Positions 33,339 through 44,943 of a DNA stretch of 64,000 nt are shown piece by piece. A program made the position numbers and the translations under genes. The notes under the pieces are model-generated. The model was not told the origin of the DNA, did no database searches, and was given only the letters and a program-made list of their open reading frames with translations. Positions within the stretch are counted from its first letter, which is position 1. Each line of letters starts with the position of its first letter. Source of the DNA: Parvularia atlantis (lineage: Eukaryota > Opisthokonta > Rotosphaerida); contig CALSCO010000043.1 of the NCBI GenBank assembly GCA_943704415.1, forward strand, positions 19,394 through 83,393. Direction: 5' to 3'.

Positions 33339-35082
33339 CTCGCCATCCTGGCCGTCGCGGAGCGACTGCTGCTGCGCCGTCACCGACGCCTTCTCTGCGT
33401 CCGAGGCCCTCTGCAGCTGCGCTTTGTTAAATGCGAAGACTTCGCTGGCGTTAAGCGGGTTCAGGACGTTGACGAGCCACTGGATGCCCTCGGCAGTCGT
33501 CTTTATCTCGCGCAGCTCATCCTGGTCCATTGCGGCCTTCTCGGCGTCGCTGTCGTCGGTGGTGCTGCTGTTGGTGTCGCTGACGTCGGTGTCGCTGACG
33601 TCGGTGTCGCCGCTGCCACTGGTGCTGCTGTCGGTGTCGCTGCTGGCACTGGTGCTGCTGCCGCTGGCATGCTCTGCGGCATTGCCACCCTGGCCGGGCT
33701 CGTTGAGCTTGCTCTCGAGCAGGGTCTCCCAGACCTTAGACGGCTTGCCGGTGAGCTTTTCGCCCAACTCGATGGCCAGTGCCCGTTCCACCTGCTTGAG
33801 CAGGGCGTTGAGGCGCAGTTTCTCGAACTCTTGCTCCTCCGCTGTAACAGACAAAACCTGGACCATGCTGGCGGTTGTCTCGACAACATCCTTCCCGACG
33901 GCGAGCTCGTCGCGCACGGCCGGGTACAGGGCACGCAGGGCACCGTCGCCCATGCTCGCGTTGACTGCCAGCGGCTCAAGCGCCTCGGTCAGGGCGTCGC
34001 TGTAGGGCCCCTCCTGCGCCTCGAGCTGCGCGAGCTGCTTGCGCTTCTCGTTGGCCACGCGTTGGCGCGCCTTCTTGTCCTTTGGCTCGTTGGCAGTGTC
34101 GTCGTCGTTGTCCAGCACGTAGTCCAGCGGCAGGGCTGCGATCACGCGCTGGCTGCCCCTGATGGTCTCGCCGTCGCGCTCGGGATGCTCGCCCCCCGTG
34201 CTCGCGGCGTCGGTCGCACGCGCGATGTCGTTCGCACTGCCACGGTAGTCGACTGTGTGCACTTCGCCCTCGTACTCGTTCGCCAGTTCGCCCTCGACGA
34301 CAGCTGCAGCCTCAGGCGTCTTCGTCGTGGCTGACGTCCGCTTGTCCTTCTTCTCGTCCCAGCGCGCGGGCGACGCGGTCGAGAACGTGCGGCGCGGGGT
34401 CTTGGCTGCGGCCGACGCTGTCCGTGCGCCGGCGGCGGTGCCCCGCTGCGGCGCCGTGCTGCCGCTGCTGCTCATGAAGCTCGGGCGCGGCGCGACGGGC
34501 GCGGCTGGCTCGGCGGGCGGGGCCGGTGCTGCCGTCTGCCCGGCCGAGGCCCCCGCGATCTCGCCCACGTCCGCCGTGTCCTCCTCGATGATCGTGCGTA
34601 TCACGTCGTCGTTGCGGCCCGGCGCCGTGAGCGTCGTGAAGACGTTGTCGCGCTGCAGCTCGCGGTGGCGCCGGTACACGGCCTCGATCTGCTCGCGCGA
34701 AAAGCCGAGCATGTAGAGCGTCTCGCGCGGGAGCGGCGGCGCGGCCACGCGTGACGGCTCGTGGCGGAACTCGGACGCGACGACGATGGGCTGCGCGATG
34801 CTGCGCACGTGACCGTCCGTCAGCGCCCGGAACACACGCGGAAAAAGGCAGAGCGGGAGGAAAGACGAGCGCGCGCGGCGAAGGCGGAAGGCAGGCGGGG
34901 GGCCCGGGGCACACGCACCGACGCATGAGGCGCTCGGCCGTGCGGCGCGGCGGCGGCGGCACGGGCGGGAAGCGCTCGACGGCGTCCATCCAGCGTGGGC
35001 GCTCGAGCACGTCGGCGCGCACCAGCCCGCGCACGCTGGGCAGCAGGCGCCCGGCGCTGCGCCACACGCCGCGGCGCGTCAT
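31113..35082 (-). CDS. Large acidic coiled-coil protein with mS23-like N-terminus
   Basis: 1175 aa from seven exons; introns 34918-34801, 32502-32431, 32340-32289, 32115-32057, 31849-31778 and 31243-31175. The first 45 residues (RRGVWRSAGRLLPSVRGLV, RPRWMDAVERFPPVPPPP) resemble mitoribosomal protein mS23/Rsm25, which has a similar R-V-x-L-L..PPWYDAVxxFPP start. The following 800 aa are acidic, low-complexity and charged, with 11 Gln in a row (about 33307-33341), an Asp/Thr/Ser repeat (DTDVSDTDVSDTNSSTTDDS) and KKEFEKYLNE-like helices. The C-terminal 300 aa look ordered and basic (SEAGHLLRLKGFSVGEAYDH, STKIDIIDFYRDAKLWVQAR) but match nothing I know. Mitochondrial role is only an inference from the N-terminus. 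The 118-nt first intron is the longest in the window. Confidence 0.72.
33307..33341 (-). repeat. CAG-type triplet run encoding poly-Gln
   Basis: Eleven consecutive Gln codons on the minus strand inside the large acidic protein, nearly pure CAG. It sits about 200 bp from a second repetitive block (33550-33665) encoding Asp-Thr-Asp-Val-Ser and Ser/Thr runs. Confidence 0.85.
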
Positions 35083-35232
35083 CGGTGTCGCGGCCGCGCG
35101 GTGGTGGCGGGGTGGTGGTGGTCGGGCGCGGCGCGGTGCGGTGCGGCGGGCCCGGGCGAACGAGAAGGAGCGAAAGAGACAGATCGCACGGCGTACATCA
35201 CACTGCACGTCGAGTCACGTGCCGTGCCGCAT

Positions 35233-37293
35233 TCACAGACGAGCCGAGAGCGGCTGCGGCGGCCAGGGCGCGCGCGGCGGCGGGTGGGCGGCCTCGATCT
35301 GCTTGGCGAGCATGAGCACGACGTCGTCGCGGTGGCGCTCGCCCACGATCTGTACCGCGACCTGCAGTCACGACCGCGCGCGTGAGCCGCGCGCCATCGG
35401 CAGCACTGATCGCGCGCACCGGCAGACCCGCCGCCGACGTGCCCACGCGCACGACCGCGGCCGGGTGACCCGAGAAATTGAACGGGAACATGAAGCCGGC
35501 GACGTGCCACGGCTGGTTGAAGTCATCGCCGTCGGCAAACTTGCGCGGCGCCGGGCCCGCGGCCGCGAACGGGTCCACGGGCATCGCGGGCGTGACAAGC
35601 ACGTCGTGGTCGCGGAACAGCGCCGTCAGCGCCGTGTTGAGCTCAAACACGCGGCGCATGAGCGCGCCCACGTCCGACGTCGTCGTGTCCTTGACCAGTG
35701 CCATGCCCTTGAGGTACGCCGGCTCAACCTGGTCCTCGTGCCCGCGGATCGCCTCCTCGACCATCGCGAGCTCCTGCGCGCGCAAGCGTGAGCACGATCG
35801 CCGTCCGGCTGTGACGGACAGCACGGGCGGCGCACCTGCGCGCCCATGTTGATGAGCCACTCGAGGCCGAGGTCCGGCAGCTCGAGGTCGACGCGCGCGA
35901 CCTTGTGGCCGCGCTTGGTGAAGCTCGCGAGGCCCTGCTCCACGACCGCCGCAATGTCGCGCTGCACTTTGATGGCTGCGGCCCGCACAGGTGAGCCACG
36001 GGCGAGCGGCGCGCCGCACACGCCGCACCGCCCAGGTCCGGGCTGAACGCGACCTTGAGCGCGGGCAGGGCCTCGGCGGCGCGGACGCGCTCGCGGAACG
36101 AGTACGGCGGCAGCGGCAGCGACGTCTTGGCGCACGGCTCGTTAGGCGCGAGCGCGCAGGCGGCTTGTGCGCACCGGGTCGCTTGGGTGGTAGCCGGCCG
36201 TGAGGTCCAGGAAGAGCGCCGCGTCGTCCACCGTGCGCGTGAGCGGGCCAAAGTGCACACAGCGCAGCCACTTGAACATGCCGAACTCGTGCGCCTCATT
36301 CTCTGCAAGGCGCAGCCAGTGAGCGCACGGGGCATGAACGACAAGGCACGCACCGGGGATGCGGCCAAAGGTCGGCTTGAGGCCAAAGCAGCCGACGAAC
36401 GCGGCCGGGATGCGGATGCTGCCGCCGCCGTCCGCGCTTGTCACGAGCGGCACAAGACCTCTGCGCACGCGTGGTCATTCGCATACTCGCGCGTCAGCAA
36501 CGCCGCGCACGCACCCAGCCAGCGCGGCCGACGAGCCGCCGCTTGATCCGCCTGCCGCATGCGCGTCAGCCTGGGCGACCGCGAGCGTGACACGGCGCGC
36601 GCACCGGGTGTGCGGCGCAGGTCCCACGGGTTGCGCGTCGGTCCGAACGGCACCTGCGCAGCACACGCCCCGTCAGTGCACCGCCCCGCACACACACACG
36701 CGCGCGCGCGCACGTTGTTGGTGTGCGCCTGCGAGCCGAAGATGGGCGTGTTGGTCTTGCCGACGACGATAGCGCCAGCGGCGCGCAGCCGCGCGACCTG
36801 CACCGAGTCCTTGGTCGCCGGGCGACCTGCGCGCGCAAAGAGCTCGCAACCGTACGACGTCGGCAGGCCCTCCGCGTCCTCCAGGTCCTTCACGCCCAGC
36901 GGGATGCCGGCCTGGACGGGGGCCCCGTCGTGAGCGCGCACGCACGCGCCGCCGATGTGCACGCACGAGCACGCCCAGCTGCTCGCCGCGACGCTGCACC
37001 TCGGTCTGCTGGCGCGCCTCGGCCAGCGCGCTGCTCACGACGAGCGTGAGCAGGACGGGCCAACACGGCACTGGTACACGTCGCACCGCTGCTCGCAGAG
37101 GAACACGAACGCGTTGAGTGCGCCGTTGCGCTCGCGGATGCGCTCTGCCGCGACCGTGACGGCGATGCGGTCGATGAGCGCGCACACGGCACGAGGTCGC
37201 GCCCGCCGCACCGAAGCACGCCTCGACCACGGCCAACGGCGTCACCTGCGCCGTCGCCACGAGGCGGCTCAGCTCGAGCACGCTCAGGTCCAT
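35233..37293 (-). CDS. Amidase-signature hydrolase (FAAH/GatA-like family)
   Basis: 480 aa from 12 exons. Introns: 37211-37145, 37086-37031, 36966-36912, 36713-36654, 36604-36552, 36514-36461, 36353-36303, 36174-36126, 36028-35976, 35835-35774, 35419-35362. The amidase catalytic triad is present: Lys in [12 protein letters not shown], the cis-Ser in [14 protein letters not shown] and the nucleophile Ser in [17 protein letters not shown]. Other family features are [44 protein letters not shown] and [17 protein letters not shown], ending [16 protein letters not shown]. It hydrolyses amide bonds; the substrate cannot be read from sequence. The four introns around the active site each split it, so splicing is essential. 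The C-terminus SARL is a weak PTS1-like tripeptide. Confidence 0.9.
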
Positions 37294-37866
37294 CCTGCGC
37301 GCCACACGGCGGGGCGCGGCGTGTGGGTGTGCAGTGCACGGGAGGGGCGCGATCGCGCGACAACTTACAGGTGCGGCGGCATGGCGTGCGAGCGAAGTGA
37401 TGTGGTCAAGCACTCGCTAACTCTCTGCCGCCGCGCTAGCCTTGCTCGGGCCGACGCAGGACGATCGCAGTGCCTGCAGGGTCCTGCCAGTGTGACTACG
37501 CGCCCGGAGGATCGTCGTCCTCCGCGTCTGCGGCCCCCTTCTCTGATGTAGTTGCGGACAAGTTTGTCGGGGTCGCTCGTGGCTGGGCCGTGACTTGATC
37601 GTTTCCGCTTTCGTTCAAGCTGTCTTCAAGTTGGACTTCTCATGCTTGACCCTGAATTGAACGCGAGGCTGAACTGCCAACAGCAGCAAGCGTACAGCCG
37701 GCGATCCGGCTACGCTGCGCCACCGAGCCGCGCACGAGCAGCAAGAGCACACGAGCTAGCCTGGGCACAAGTTCCACTCGGATGCCACTCGATATGCCCG
37801 ACGCAGCGTGTGATTGGTCGACGTCGATCAGCAAACGCCGGCCACGCTGTCATTTACCGCCTCCAG
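37294..37866. other. Divergent intergenic region
   Basis: 573 bp between the amidase (minus) and INTS1 (plus) start codons. It is relatively AT-richer around 37540-37640. No exon found; probable promoters of both genes. Confidence 0.45.
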
Positions 37867-40800
37867 ATGCCGGCGAAACGCGCGCCGCCTGCGCCGCCGC
37901 GCGCCCCGGCCGCGCTCGAGCCCATCCCGCTCGGCGACGGCGCGCCGGCCGCGCTGCGTGCGCCCGCCGCGGCTACGTCGGCGACGAACGGCACCAGCAA
38001 GCGCCCGCGCACCGATGGCGACGTGCCGGACGAGCTCGTCGACCTGCCCGACGAGGCGCGTCGTGACCGGCCGCTGCCCGCCCGCCGTCTGACGCGCGCG
38101 GCGGGCGCCAGGCGCTGAAGGCGGACGAGGAGCGGGCGGCGGCGCTAGTGACACAGGCCGTGCAGCTGCTGCGCCAGGCGGGGCCGCCGGGATTGCGCCC
38201 GCTCACGTTCCTGTACGTCGCGCTCGTCGTCGTCGCGCGCAAGCGGCCAGCTCTGTTCCGCGTGCCGTCGGTGCGCCGTGTGCCGCGTCATGTGCGGGCC
38301 GCGCTGAACGGGCGCGCACAGGTGCTGCTCGCGTGCATGGCCGTGCTGCGCGCACCCGCCGGTGCCCGCACGAGCGCCCCACTCGCCGCGACCGTGTGCA
38401 ACGCGCTGCTCGCCGCGTTCGACGGCGTCAAGCTCTGGCCTGAGGAGTTTGTGCACGCGTACCTCGACGTGCGTGCGGCTGGTGAGCGCGTCGTGCGCGG
38501 CCTGACCCTCGCGCAGGACGCGGCCGGCGAGCGCGCCTGGGTCGACCAGCCCGACTGCGCGCGCTTCGTCGACAACGTGCTGACGGCCTTCCCGGGGGCG
38601 TCGTCGCTCGACCGCAGCGCCGTGGTCGCGGCCACGCGCGCGACGGGCGACTCGCTGCACCGCCGCGTCGTGACGCAGCAGCTCACGGGGCGCGCGCGCG
38701 CGGGCAACAACAGCGACGACGGCGGCTACCAGCGCATGGACGTCGACAGCGGCGACGACGCCGCGCTCGCCTCGTCCTCATCGACCTCGCCTGCGGCCGG
38801 CGACTGGCTGGCGTACCGCTACGTCGACGGCGACCTGCAGCAGCGCATCCGCCAGTACGCCGTACGCTGCGTCGACAGCCTGGCGCAGCGCACGTTTGTC
38901 GGTGACATGATGCAGCGCAACCTGCTGCGCCTGCTGATTGTGACGTCTGGGTGCGCACCGGCGTGCACGTGAAACGGCTAGCACGCGCTCACCTGCAGCG
39001 TGAACAGCTTTGCCGAGACCATGCCCGTGGCCGCGCGCAACCTCGACGCCTGGCTCGGCAACGCAAGCACGGCGCGGCTGGCACGCGAGCTGCGGGCGCG
39101 CATCGTGCGCAACTGCGTAGCGATGGCCGAGCCCGAGCAGGTGCTGTGCGCCGCGGTGCATGCCGCCGCACGCTGACGCGCTGTGACGCCGCAGGAGACG
39201 ATCCGGGCGATGCTGCTGATTCGCCCGCGGCCCGGCGCCGCGCCCGACTCGGACGAGCACTTTGAGATGCTCGGCCAGCTGCTGCGCAACAACGACGAGT
39301 ACCCCGTGCGTCTGACCAGCAGTGCATGCCTCGTGCCACGGCCACCGACGAGCGCGTGCGCGCGCGCAGATGTTTGCGGCGTACCACGCGATCATGAGCG
39401 AGCTCCAGGCGGCCAAGAACACGTCGACAGCGCAGACCGGTGCCGGCAGTAACGCACGGCGGCCCGTGTCGGCGCACACGATCCGGCTGATGGGCCTAAT
39501 TGTGCCGCTGCGGGTGTCGCCGACGTGCAGCTACATCGGCAACCTGTTCCAGGTGTGCCGCGTGACGGCCGCACGCCGCAACCGCTCAGCACTGCTCGCA
39601 GAACGTCATGGCGGCGTCGGTGCACCTGCTGCCGGTCGCGCTCGCCCTGCTCGAGCGGCTGGCGCAGGTGACGGCGCTTGACTACGTCGCGTTCAACGAG
39701 GGCTTGCTCAACCTCAACTCGTCCACGTCGTCGCCCGCGGGCACGCTGGCGGCATGGCTCGACGCGCTCAAGCAGCTGCACGGCGTGGCCAGCGCAGGCC
39801 TGGCGGCGCAGCCGCTGACGGCGGGCGAGGATGCGCGGCGGCAGCAGTGGCAGCGGATGCAGCGGTCGGGCATGGTGTTCCTGCACTACCTGACGCGCAC
39901 GGCCCCGTCCACGAAGGGTGGATGCTCACTGGTGCACGCGGCCGCTGCTGACAACGAATCTGCACAGCGCTCAGCACCGTCCAGACGCTGTACGGCAGCG
40001 TGCCGCTGGACGACTTTCTTGCGCTGTTCCGGTGCGATCGTGGGCCATCGCACGCACGGACGGCTCTCTCACATGCGTGGGGCCGGCGCGTGCCAGCAAG
40101 CTGCTTGGCTTCGAGACCGCCCAGCTGGAGTCGACCGCCAAGCGCGATCCCGGGCGCGTCACGTTTGACGTGCGTCGCATGGGAGCGGTTGCAGCGTTGC
40201 TGACCGGCTCGCAGGACGCGCCCCTGGACGAGGTCGTGCTGCGCTGTGCGCTCGAACTGCCGCTGCCAAAGGTGCCCTGCTGCTGCGGCGGGCAGCCTGT
40301 GCAGTCCTGAGCGCCGTCGCGTCGCAGGCGTCCGTGATGCTACTGCTCGAGTACCTCGTGCGCCGCGGGTGCATGGCGATGCTGCCCCGTACCGCCGGTG
40401 CGCATGAGGCGGCTGGTGTGCAACATGCCCTGAACTGCGGCCGCGATGCGCAGGTGCACCACCGCCCGCTGCGCCTCCGTTCACGCCGGCCGTGGCGACG
40501 AGCGTCATCCGCGACATCCTCGCCCTGACCGTCGTCCCAGTCGAGCACACCAGCCGCCTGTTTTGCGACGCCGCGCTGTTCTGGCGCGCGACGCTGATAC
40601 TGTGCCTGCTGGCCGCGATCAGCCCGGAGGTCTTTGGTGCGCAGCTGTGGCAGGGCAACCCGACGATCCGGTGCGCGCTGGGCTGCTCCGTCGCCCTTAC
40701 CGCGCTGACGTCGCCGCAGCGGGATGATGGAGATGATGATCACGCGCGTCTTTAGCGTCGGCGCTGTCGGCAGTCAGGGCACCGGCGTGACCGAGGCGCA

Positions 40801-43800
40801 GCTCGCACGCGAGGAAAGCGACGCCACCGCGGGTGCGCTGTCCGCACGTGCGACGGCCGCCAACGGCCGCTGACCGCACCGCGGCAGTGTTCCTCACGAC
40901 GCGCACGGGCGATGACGTGACGCGGCTGATGTTCTTCGACCCACACGGCGCACGACGCGTCCCGCCCGAGACCACCTGCCAACTGCTCGAGCGGGTGCGC
41001 GCTCGCTTGTGGTGCTGCGTGGCGCGGCTGAGCGCATGTGTCGCCGCCAGGCAACGAATGGCTTCAAGCTCGGCGCGCGTCTGTGCACGTGCCGTGAGCC
41101 CGACTACCTCGAGCAGCTGTCGCAACGCGGCGCGGCGGGTGCGGAAGGCGCGGCGGCCTGGCTTGGGCCCATGATCGCAGCCGACGCGAGCATGCTCGAC
41201 TATCTGCCGATGAGCTCGCTCTACCCGCTCGCGCTGGTGTGCCGCTGCCGTCTGCACGTTTGCCATACGCTGAGCACCACACAGGACCTGGTGGAGAAGG
41301 AGCTCGCGGCGACTGGGGGCGCGAGCAACGAGTCGCTCCAGCAGCGCATCGTCGGCAAGCTGCGCACCGAGGCGCTGCACGAACCGCTCAAGTGCGTGCA
41401 AGCGAACGCGTGTCGAAGCGCGAGCTCAGCAGCGCGATGCAGTGACGGAACAGCGGCGCTGCTCACGACCGCGCTGCAGGGCTTGGCCTCGGCGGTGCCC
41501 GGGCGCCGCTCGGCGACCGAGACGCTGCTGCGCTCGCTCGTGGGTCAGCTGGACGGCGACTGGCTGGATGCGTTCAGCAGCACACCGGCGCGCACGCAGC
41601 TGCTTGTACCGGCGCTGGTGAGTGCACTGTCGTTCGAGACGCGCGTGCCAGTGGCGCGACGCTACACGGCCGCCCTCGCCGCACACCGCGACGCGCTGTC
41701 GATCGAGCACATGGACCGGCTCGCGGCACTCCCTCGGTTGCGTCCGCTGCTGCTCAAGGCGCTGCTGGCGTCCGGCGAGGTGCGCTCTCGCGGGCCGCAT
41801 TGCGCTCGCGGTGCTCACATGGTCGACACAGGACACATCGCTCGCGTGGTCAGCACTCGCCAGCACGGCGATGCGCCGACAGACGCAGGTGGGCCTCATG
41901 ATGGCGCTGGACCTGCACCACGCACGACCCAGCACGGCTTTCGAGCAGCTGCTGCAAGCCGCGCCGTCAATCGAGATCGAGACGTTTGCCGCCGCGAGCG
42001 TGGAGAACGCGCGTCGGCTCGTGCTGAGCGGCCTACCGGGGCTCGTGCCCGCTGGCTTGCGTCTGCTGAGTGCAAGTGCGTGTCCGGTTGCGCCGCTGGA
42101 CGCGAATCCGCTGATGCGCCGCCGCCGCCAGATCAGCAGCTCGACCTGCTGCAGGTCGCCGCCGTCTGGACCCGTGATGCCGCGGCAACCGCGCTCCTCG
42201 CCGCGCTCGACCGCCAGGTCCCAGCCGCAACCGCGCCGATCACGGCGTCGGCTGCGTGCACGACCCAGCAGCGTCTCTCGGCGTGGCGCTCAGCACGCCC
42301 CAACACCCCCGGGCACGCCTTCAGCGCCTGGCTGTCCGCTCACATGCCAGCGCCGCCAGCACCGACGGCCAGCACGACGATGCACACCGACGAACGCGTG
42401 ACGGCCCAGACGCGGTTGCACGCATGGTCGACTGACATGGACCTGGCGACGCATGCGGCTACTGCGTTGGCTCAGCCGAAGGCGCCGCCGCTGCACGTAC
42501 GCACGGCACGGGTGCACTATCGGCGCGGGCTCACGCCGCGGTGGCGCGCGCAGATCGTTCGCCTGACTGTCAAGCTTGCAGGAACCGAGGCTGCACTGCA
42601 GTCACAAGCAGCGGGCCTGCTTGGTTTGGCGCGCGATGGCACGACGGCATGGGCGACGGTTGATCTGCTGGCGAGGCTGGCGGGGCAGCAGGCGCCGACT
42701 GGGCCGCGCAGCCGCACGCGTTCGCAGCGCGGCAAGTCGGGGACTGAGGCGCTGCGACAGGACCGTGCGAGCGAGGGCGCGTGGCAGCGGCTTCTCGGGG
42801 CGCTCTTTCATCGCGCGAGTGCCGGCGAGCCCTGGCACCGATCGCGCGCCCTCGAGTTGCCGAACGACGCGTCTGGTGTGCAGCACGTGCTGCCTGCGCT
42901 GCAAGACGCACTCCTCGCGTGCTGCACGACCCCGCACACCGTCATTGACGACCCGCAGACGCGTCTGCGCGCTGTTTCGCGCCTGCGCTGGGTGGCGCCG
43001 TGGCTGCTGCACTCGTCGAGCTGGTCGGACATCACGCGCTTCCTGGCTGACGCCCTGCGGCCGCCCACGCCCGTGCCGATGCCGCTCTCGCCGACGCTCG
43101 TGCTCGACGCGACAACGGCGGCCCTGCGGCACCCGCGCAGCCTGCTGCCGCTCGTGGCGTCGTTCGCCGCGACCAACAGCCGCGCGGAGCAGACGATGTG
43201 GACGGACGTCGTCGGCGGGCGTCAGGGCAGCGCCGAGGCGGTACCGAGCGTGCTCAGGATCCTGCGCAAGAGCAGCGGCAGCGACGGGCGCCCGCACGCT
43301 GTGCTTGAGACGCTCGCGCAAGCGGTCTTCCAGGAGCAGGTGCAGGCGCAGCACGACGTGCGCGGCCGTCTCGGGCTGCTGCTGCACGTCACGGGCGGGC
43401 GGGCTGAGCTGACAGCAGCGGTGCGGAGGACGTGGACGCAGCTGCAGACGGCGAGCGCGGGCGACGCTCGAGCCGTGGCTGCACGTCTCGTGGCCGACTG
43501 GGACGCGTGGACGGGCATGGACGCGGCTGCGCCGGGGACGGTGAGCCTGCTCCGCCCGGACGCGCTGTGCACGACGCACGAACTGATCGCGACCATGTTC
43601 CTTGACACGTCGCCGGACCACGTCCGCGCGGCGAGCGCGTACGCCTGGCTGCGGCGCATCGGGACCAAGCGCCCGCGAATGCTGCTTGCGTGCCTGCCCG
43701 CCATCGCCGCGCTGCTCGACGGCACAACCGACGTGACCGTACCCGAGTTTGTCAAGCGACATCACCACACCGTGTTCTTCCAGCTCGTGAGCCTGCTGGA

Positions 43801-44655
43801 CGTGTGCCCGGCCGCCGAGCTCTTCCGCGCGCAGAACGAGCCGGCGCTGTCGCAGGTGCTGCAGCGCCTCGTCGACATGTTTGCGATGCTGCACCGCTAC
43901 AGCCTCGGCGCATCGCCGACCGTGCCCCTGCGCCAGTTTGCGGTGCTCGTGAGCCGCGTCGCGCAGCTGCTGGCGTTGTACGTGCGCGAGTTCCCGCACC
44001 GTGCGCTCGTCTTCTTCGCGCACGACAATGTGCTCGTGCTCGTCGGTGCCCTCGGCCTCTTTGCGGACGTCGTGCCACTGCAACAACTCGTTGCGAGCCT
44101 CACGGCGATGAGCGGCGCGCCGACGCAGCTCGCGAGCGTCCCGCCCGAGCTCGTCAGCCGCACGCGCGCGACCCTGCTCCTGCCCTCGCCTGCCCTGCAC
44201 AACGCGCTCTCGGCCGAGCAAGTCGAGACGCTGACGGCGACGCTGCAGGACGTCGACCGGGTGACGCTGCACATGCCCGAGATGCTCGACGTTTTTGCCG
44301 ACGCCCTTCTCATGCTCGTGCGGGTGCCCGAGCGCCTCTGGGACAGCGCGCTGTGCAAGCACGCTTGGAAGCTACTGCACCGGCACGCGCTGCAGGGTGA
44401 TCGCGGCGCGCGCAACGTCGCCCGCTGCTTGCACGACTGCATCGCCGCGGGCTCAAGCTCGGCGCAGGAGGTCGCGGCGGACATGCTCGTGTTCTGCACT
44501 GCTGGTGCGCGCGAAGCCGTTTGAGCATCGCTGGTCTGACCCGCGCGCGCACAGACGAGTGCAAGCAGATCGTCCGCCTGCTGTTTGCAGCGCAGCCGCG
44601 CCAGGCAGCCGCGGTCGTCGGCCGGCTGATCAGGACGCACGACGGGGCACCTTGA
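37867..44655 (+). CDS. INTS1: Integrator complex subunit 1 (INTS1)
   Basis: 1954 aa from 18 exons (human 2190). Introns: 38056-38111 (GC-AG), 38951-39007, 39141-39194, 39306-39369, 39553-39601, 39918-39967, 40032-40096, 40272-40327, 40398-40453, 40671-40719, 40833-40887, 40995-41050, 41237-41284, 41392-41442, 41780-41831, 42076-42131, 44505-44554. Integrator cleaves nascent snRNA and mRNA at paused RNA polymerase II. Diagnostic blocks: KLWPEEFVHAYLD, ERAWVDQPDCARFVDNVLTA, MQRNLLRLLIVTSG, NPTIRGMMEMMITRVFS, FKLGARLCTCREPDYLEQL and RPRMLLACLPAIAALLDGTT, all matching human INTS1. The Lys/Arg-rich N-terminus (KRAPPAPP, SKRPRTDGD) could be a nuclear signal. The first intron may instead use a GT donor at 38036. 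Confidence 0.93.
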
Positions 44656-44943
44656 GCGCCCTGTGTCGTGTACTCACACCTGCATGCGGCCCGCCCTTAC
44701 CCTTACCCACATAGCTGTCGTGCAAGCCCGTCTGCTCTTTTGCTCAGGTGCGCGCACGCCTGCTGCCTAGAGTGCTCGGGGTGTCGCTGACGCGCTGTGC
44801 GATGCGGCAGAGAGAGAGAGAGATAGAGTGAGAGAGAGATCTCGCGGCAGCCTTCGTGCGCCCCTCGCTTTTTCTGTTCGCTCGTGCTGCTGCTCGCAGA
44901 TGCGCATCACGCTGACCGCTGGCCGTTGCGCCCCCTCAGGTGC
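44656..44943. repeat. Intergenic GA microsatellite
   Basis: This 288-bp gap between INTS1 and ELAC2 holds an (AG)n tract at about 44809-44840 (roughly 15 units, interrupted) and CCCTTACCCTTACCC at 44693-44707. It probably contains the ELAC2 promoter. No exon called. Confidence 0.7.

Noticed and set aside
37642-37866. In-frame extension upstream of INTS1 Met 37867
   Set aside because: The upstream residues are not conserved, there is no in-frame ATG with better support, and the proline-rich N-terminus starting at 37867 is a natural beginning.
41120-41165. Possible 42-nt intron (GTGCGGAAGG...GCAG) in INTS1
   Set aside because: The translated segment (WLGPMIAADASMLDYLP) aligns with WLADLVQSSEGSLDVLP of human INTS1, so it is coding.
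44693-44707. Telomere-like CCCTTACCCTTACCC
   Set aside because: Only two and a half units in an intergenic gap. Similar CACCCT runs occur inside a FATP intron (25934-25959). This is too short to indicate a telomere or fusion point.
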